Shown: one piece after another, positions 61,474 to 64,000 of the stretch
Layout of the letters: every line of letters starts with the position of its first letter
Numbering within the stretch: the stretch's first letter is position 1
Source of the DNA: Acidobacteriota bacterium
GTDB taxonomy: Bacteria; Acidobacteriota; Terriglobia; Acidiferrales; UBA7541
Assembly (NCBI GenBank): GCA_013289855.1
Contig: JABCZD010000008.1
Span: 124,001 to 188,000 of the forward strand
Direction of reading: 5' to 3'
Length of the DNA: 64,000 bases
Notes under the pieces: model-generated
The model's database searches: none
Told to the model about the DNA's origin: nothing
Seen by the model: the letters and a program-made list of their open reading frames with translations, nothing else
Position numbers and translations under genes: made by a program

Positions 61474-61492
61474 AAGTCGTTGCTGTTGGTCT

Positions 61493-62227
61493 TTATTCTA
61501 CCTTTGCCTCCTCTTTCCCCGCTCTCACTCCAAACAACGCCGTCCCCACCCGCACCTCTGTAGCGCCTTCCTCAATCGCCACCGCAAAATCATGCGACAT
61601 CCCCATCGACAACACCGGCAACTTTCTCCCCAGCAGTCCCGCAAGATCGTCACGCACCTCACGCAATTTTCGAAAATAAGGCCGCGCCAATTCCACCTCC
61701 TCCAAGAACGGCGGAATACACATCAAACCAGCCAAATCAATCCCATCCAATCTCGCGACTCGTTCCGCCAACTCCGGAAGCTGACCAATCGCCACGCCGT
61801 TTTTCGTCTCTTCCTCCGCCACCCGCACCTCGATCAACACGCGCAATCTCCCTGCGCCATCAGTCCGCCCGCCTTCACTCCAAGCCCGCCGCAATCGCTC
61901 CGCCACCGCAAAATCATCCACCGAATCCACGCAATCAAAAATCTTCGCCGCCCGCCCCGCCTTGTTACTCTGCAGGTGCCCAATCAGATGCCACACCGCG
62001 CCCGGAAGTAATTCCACCTCGCCGCGTTTCCCTTCCCACTCCTGTACGCGATTTTCCCCAAAGTGCCGCAACCCCGCCGCATACGCTTCGCGGATCGCCC
62101 CCGCAGCATGCGTCTTCGACACCCCAATCAACGTAATCTCCGCCCGCGCCCGACCCGCGCGCAAGCACGCCGCGCCAATCCGCTCCTCCACCCGCAAGAG
62201 ATTTTCCGCAATCGACTCCGTATTCAT
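61493..62227 (-). CDS. YggS-family PLP-binding protein
   Basis: This single-domain PLP protein (alanine racemase N-terminal barrel) takes part in vitamin B6 homeostasis in the cytoplasm. The PLP Lys lies in LIGVSKTHAAGAIREAY. Other signatures are HFGENRVQEWEGK, WHLIGHLQSNKAGRAAK, CVDSVDDFAVAERL, LMCIPPF and LSMGMSHDFAVAIEEGATEVRVGTALFG. Start ATG 62227 has GGGGAAAAG directly before it; the open frame extends to 62353 but that part overlaps an intergenic repeat. At 244 residues it is of normal length. Regulatory binding of PLP rather than catalysis is expected. Confidence 0.93.
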   Translation of the reverse strand: MNTESIAENLLRVEERIGAACLRAGRARAEITLIGVSKTHAAGAIREAYAAGLRHFGENRVQEWEGKRGEVELLPGAVWHLIGHLQSNKAGRAAKIFDCVDSVDDFAVAERLRRAWSEGGRTDGAGRLRVLIEVRVAEEETKNGVAIGQLPELAERVARLDGIDLAGLMCIPPFLEEVELARPYFRKLREVRDDLAGLLGRKLPVLSMGMSHDFAVAIEEGATEVRVGTALFGVRAGKEEAKVE

Positions 62228-62553
62228 CTTTTCCCCGTCACCGCACGATCGTAACACGCACCCACGAATCAATTTTCGTAGCCCCTGCAACCGTTGATTT
62301 TTGCCGTTGATTTTGTAGCGGCCGGGCTTCAGTGCCGGCCATCCAAATTCCAAATTGATGTAGCCGTTCGCCGTGCGTAGGCTTCAGCACTCCGCCGTTC
62401 GGCGCCGCCAGCGCTGAGCTTGATGCCAAGACAACCAGGGAGGGCCCGACTTTAGTCGAGCCGTAAAGGCCGCGCTAAAAAACGGGCTTTAGCCGCTGAG
62501 GGGCCGTTTCTGCAGTCTCTTCACTCCGGCGTGTCCAGCTCCGGCTAGCACCC
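62228..62553. other. intergenic region with repeat relatives
   Basis: About 325 bases between two minus-strand genes. It holds a family A-like hairpin at 62313-62340 (GGCCGG/CCGGCC) and a family B-like half-repeat at 62483-62522 (CGGGCTTTAGCCGCTGAGG). I see no gene. Confidence 0.55.
62483..62522. repeat. dispersed palindromic repeat, family B, half copy
   Basis: CGGGCTTTAGCCGCTGAGG followed by a GTTTCTGCAG-like stretch matches the second half of the elements at 34857-34947 and 34959-35049 in the same order. This shows the family is also found outside the cytochrome gene. Confidence 0.65.
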
Positions 62554-64000
62554 CTACTGCGCCGGCGCCCGTAACTCATACTCATGCGGCGCCTCCGCCC
62601 CCAGCAAATACCGCACAAAGTAATCCCACCGCCTCCGCGTCATGTACAAAGCCTCGCTCCCATACCCATGGTGCTGATTCGGCAGTAGCAAAAGATCAAA
62701 ATCCTTATTCGCCTTAATCAACGCATCCACCACCAGCAGCGTGTTATACGGCGGCACATTATCATCCAGCGTCCCGTGCGCCAGCAGCAGGTGCCCCTTC
62801 AAATTCTTCGCCAAACTCTGATTATCCTGATCGTCGTAGTTACTCGTCCCGTCCGCATTCTTCACCAGCAGTCCCTGATAGCGTTCGCCCCAATCGTCCT
62901 CATATTCCCGATTGTCGTGATTGCCCGATTCCGAAATCCCCACTTTAAAAAAATCCGGATACCGGAACATGGCATCCGCCGCCGCATACCCTCCGCCGGA
63001 GTGTCCATAAATTCCCACACGCTCGATATCAATCCACGAATATTTCTGCGCCAGCTCTTTCATCCCCGCCACTTGGTCCGGCAGCGTGTCGTCGCCCATG
63101 TTCCCGTAGTAAAAGTCATGAAATTTCTTCGAGCGCAGCGGATTCCCCATCCCTTCGATTTCCACCACCACAAAACCAAGCTCCGCCAAACTCTGCGGAT
63201 CCCCGCGCCCCGGCGCAAATCCCCAGTACCCCACGCTGCCGCCTTGCGGTCCCGGATAAATACGATTCACGATCGGATATTTTTTTGTCACATCCAGATT
63301 CGTCGGCCCGTACATCAACCCATAAAGATCGGTAACTCCATCTCGCGCTTTCACAACAATAGGAACCGGCGCGATCCAGCCCGCCGCCAGCAGCCGCGAG
63401 ATATCCGTCTTCTCCACCGTCGACAGCAGTTTGCCCGCTTCATCTCGCGCCACCGCCACCGCGGGGACGTTTGGCTGCGAGTAGCTGTCGAGAAAATACC
63501 GCCCGGAAAGCGAAAAACTCACCTCATGATTCCCATCTTCCGGCGTCAACAACGTCAGGTTCTTCCCGTCGAACCCGATACGATACAAATGCGCGAAATA
63601 AGGGTTCCGCCCTTTTTCCCGCCCGCCCGCCAAAAAGTACAGCAGCCGATTTTTTTCATCCACGCGCAGGAACTGCGTCACCACCCAGTCGCCGGACGTA
63701 ATTTGGTTTTTTAATTTTCCCGTCGACAAATCGTACAAATACAAATGTCCCCAATTGTCGCGCTCGGAAAACCAGATCACTTCGTTCGACGCCGGCAAAT
63801 ACCTCCAGTTCGCCCGCCCCCACCCGGATTCATACTGCGTCGCGACCCTCTCTTCGAGCACATCGCGCACCGCTCCCGTCGCCGCGTCCGCCACGCGCAA
63901 TTGCTCGTGCTTGTGATCGCGCGACGTCGAAACAAACGCCAGATGCGTCCCATCCGCGCTCCACTCCACGTCGTCCCAATTGCTGCCGCGGCATTCCACG
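62554..64000 (-). CDS. S9 family prolyl oligopeptidase (dipeptidyl-peptidase IV type), 5' end outside window
   Basis: This serine peptidase releases N-terminal dipeptides or cleaves after proline. The visible 481 residues start within the beta-propeller (DPPIV_N-like: WSADGTHLAFVSTSRDHKHE, NEVIWFSERDNWGHLYLYD) and include the whole alpha/beta-hydrolase domain. The catalytic triad is Ser in GIYGHSGGGYAAADA, Asp in HGTLDDNVPP and His in NQHHGYG. The frame is open to the window end, so the signal peptide and about a third of the propeller are missing. It is probably exported, as other S9 peptidases of this phylum. Confidence 0.93.
   Translation of the reverse strand, partial: VECRGSNWDDVEWSADGTHLAFVSTSRDHKHEQLRVADAATGAVRDVLEERVATQYESGWGRANWRYLPASNEVIWFSERDNWGHLYLYDLSTGKLKNQITSGDWVVTQFLRVDEKNRLLYFLAGGREKGRNPYFAHLYRIGFDGKNLTLLTPEDGNHEVSFSLSGRYFLDSYSQPNVPAVAVARDEAGKLLSTVEKTDISRLLAAGWIAPVPIVVKARDGVTDLYGLMYGPTNLDVTKKYPIVNRIYPGPQGGSVGYWGFAPGRGDPQSLAELGFVVVEIEGMGNPLRSKKFHDFYYGNMGDDTLPDQVAGMKELAQKYSWIDIERVGIYGHSGGGYAAADAMFRYPDFFKVGISESGNHDNREYEDDWGERYQGLLVKNADGTSNYDDQDNQSLAKNLKGHLLLAHGTLDDNVPPYNTLLVVDALIKANKDFDLLLLPNQHHGYGSEALYMTRRRWDYFVRYLLGAEAPHEYELRAPAQ

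Noticed and set aside
1..64000. CRISPR arrays, prophage, integrases and insertion sequences
   Set aside because: No regularly spaced repeats and no recognisable transposase, recombinase or phage structural genes were seen on either strand.

Overview
The window reads as a chromosomal segment of an Acidobacteriota bacterium, most likely class Terriglobia. This is inferred from gene content. The pointers are two Oar-type TonB receptors with N-terminal carboxypeptidase-regulatory domains, a VWFA-related secreted protein of the type common in this phylum, two CRTAC1/ASPIC-UnbV proteins, a tricorn-like S41 protease, several TPR and PEGA proteins, and many Tat/Sec-exported sugar enzymes. Coding density is high. 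No phage, transposase or CRISPR array is visible.

Layout. 1-8.4 kb: 3' part of alaS, a lytic transglycosylase, an AMIN/Amidase_3 amidase, an unknown membrane-anchored protein and an RND adaptor. 8.4-15.6 kb: RND pump, GH37 trehalase, then (minus strand) a TPR protein overlapping a PfkB sugar kinase. 15.7-26.7 kb: a TonB receptor with a clear terminator, a divergent membrane-anchored wHTH protein, a TPR protein divergent from a CRTAC1 gene, and a second CRTAC1 gene facing the first. 26.8-32.5 kb: an (alpha/alpha)6 debranching-type glycosidase, a GH13 enzyme and the VWFA protein. 32.5-37.5 kb: a seven-haem cytochrome c/TPR protein whose 5' ORF extension is built from a dispersed repeat, two divergent HTH regulators (one an S24-like repressor without its catalytic Lys), and a secreted unknown. 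38.1-42.5 kb: a sulfate assimilation operon, cysD-cysN-cysH-tauE/safE, in which cysN carries a one-base frameshift and a CysC-like tail without Walker A. 42.7-50.5 kb: a second TonB receptor and four exported carbohydrate genes (two TIM-barrel isomerases, an esterase, a Gfo/Idh/MocA oxidoreductase). 50.7-58.5 kb: PEGA protein, small secreted protein, tricorn-like protease, MarC, tRNA-Thr(CGT), a short secreted protein, DinB, and two membrane proteins. 58.6-64 kb: M24 peptidase, DUF167, an old yellow enzyme, a YggS-type PLP protein and the 3' part of an S9 peptidase.

The genes point to a heterotroph that imports oligomers by TonB receptors, degrades alpha-glucans, trehalose and other sugars in the periplasm, and fixes sulfate by ATP sulfurylase and an iron-sulfur APS reductase. 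The APS-reductase route does not need APS kinase, which fits the degenerate CysC-like tail.

The most unusual signals are: (i) about 90-bp palindromic repeats translated in frame at the N-terminus of the cytochrome ORF, with relatives elsewhere; (ii) the cysN frameshift and vestigial CysC-like domain; (iii) mosaic codon usage inside alaS and the debranching-type glycosidase; (iv) a perfect 22-bp inverted repeat downstream of an orphan promoter-like site; (v) a structured leader with a strong terminator just before cysD.
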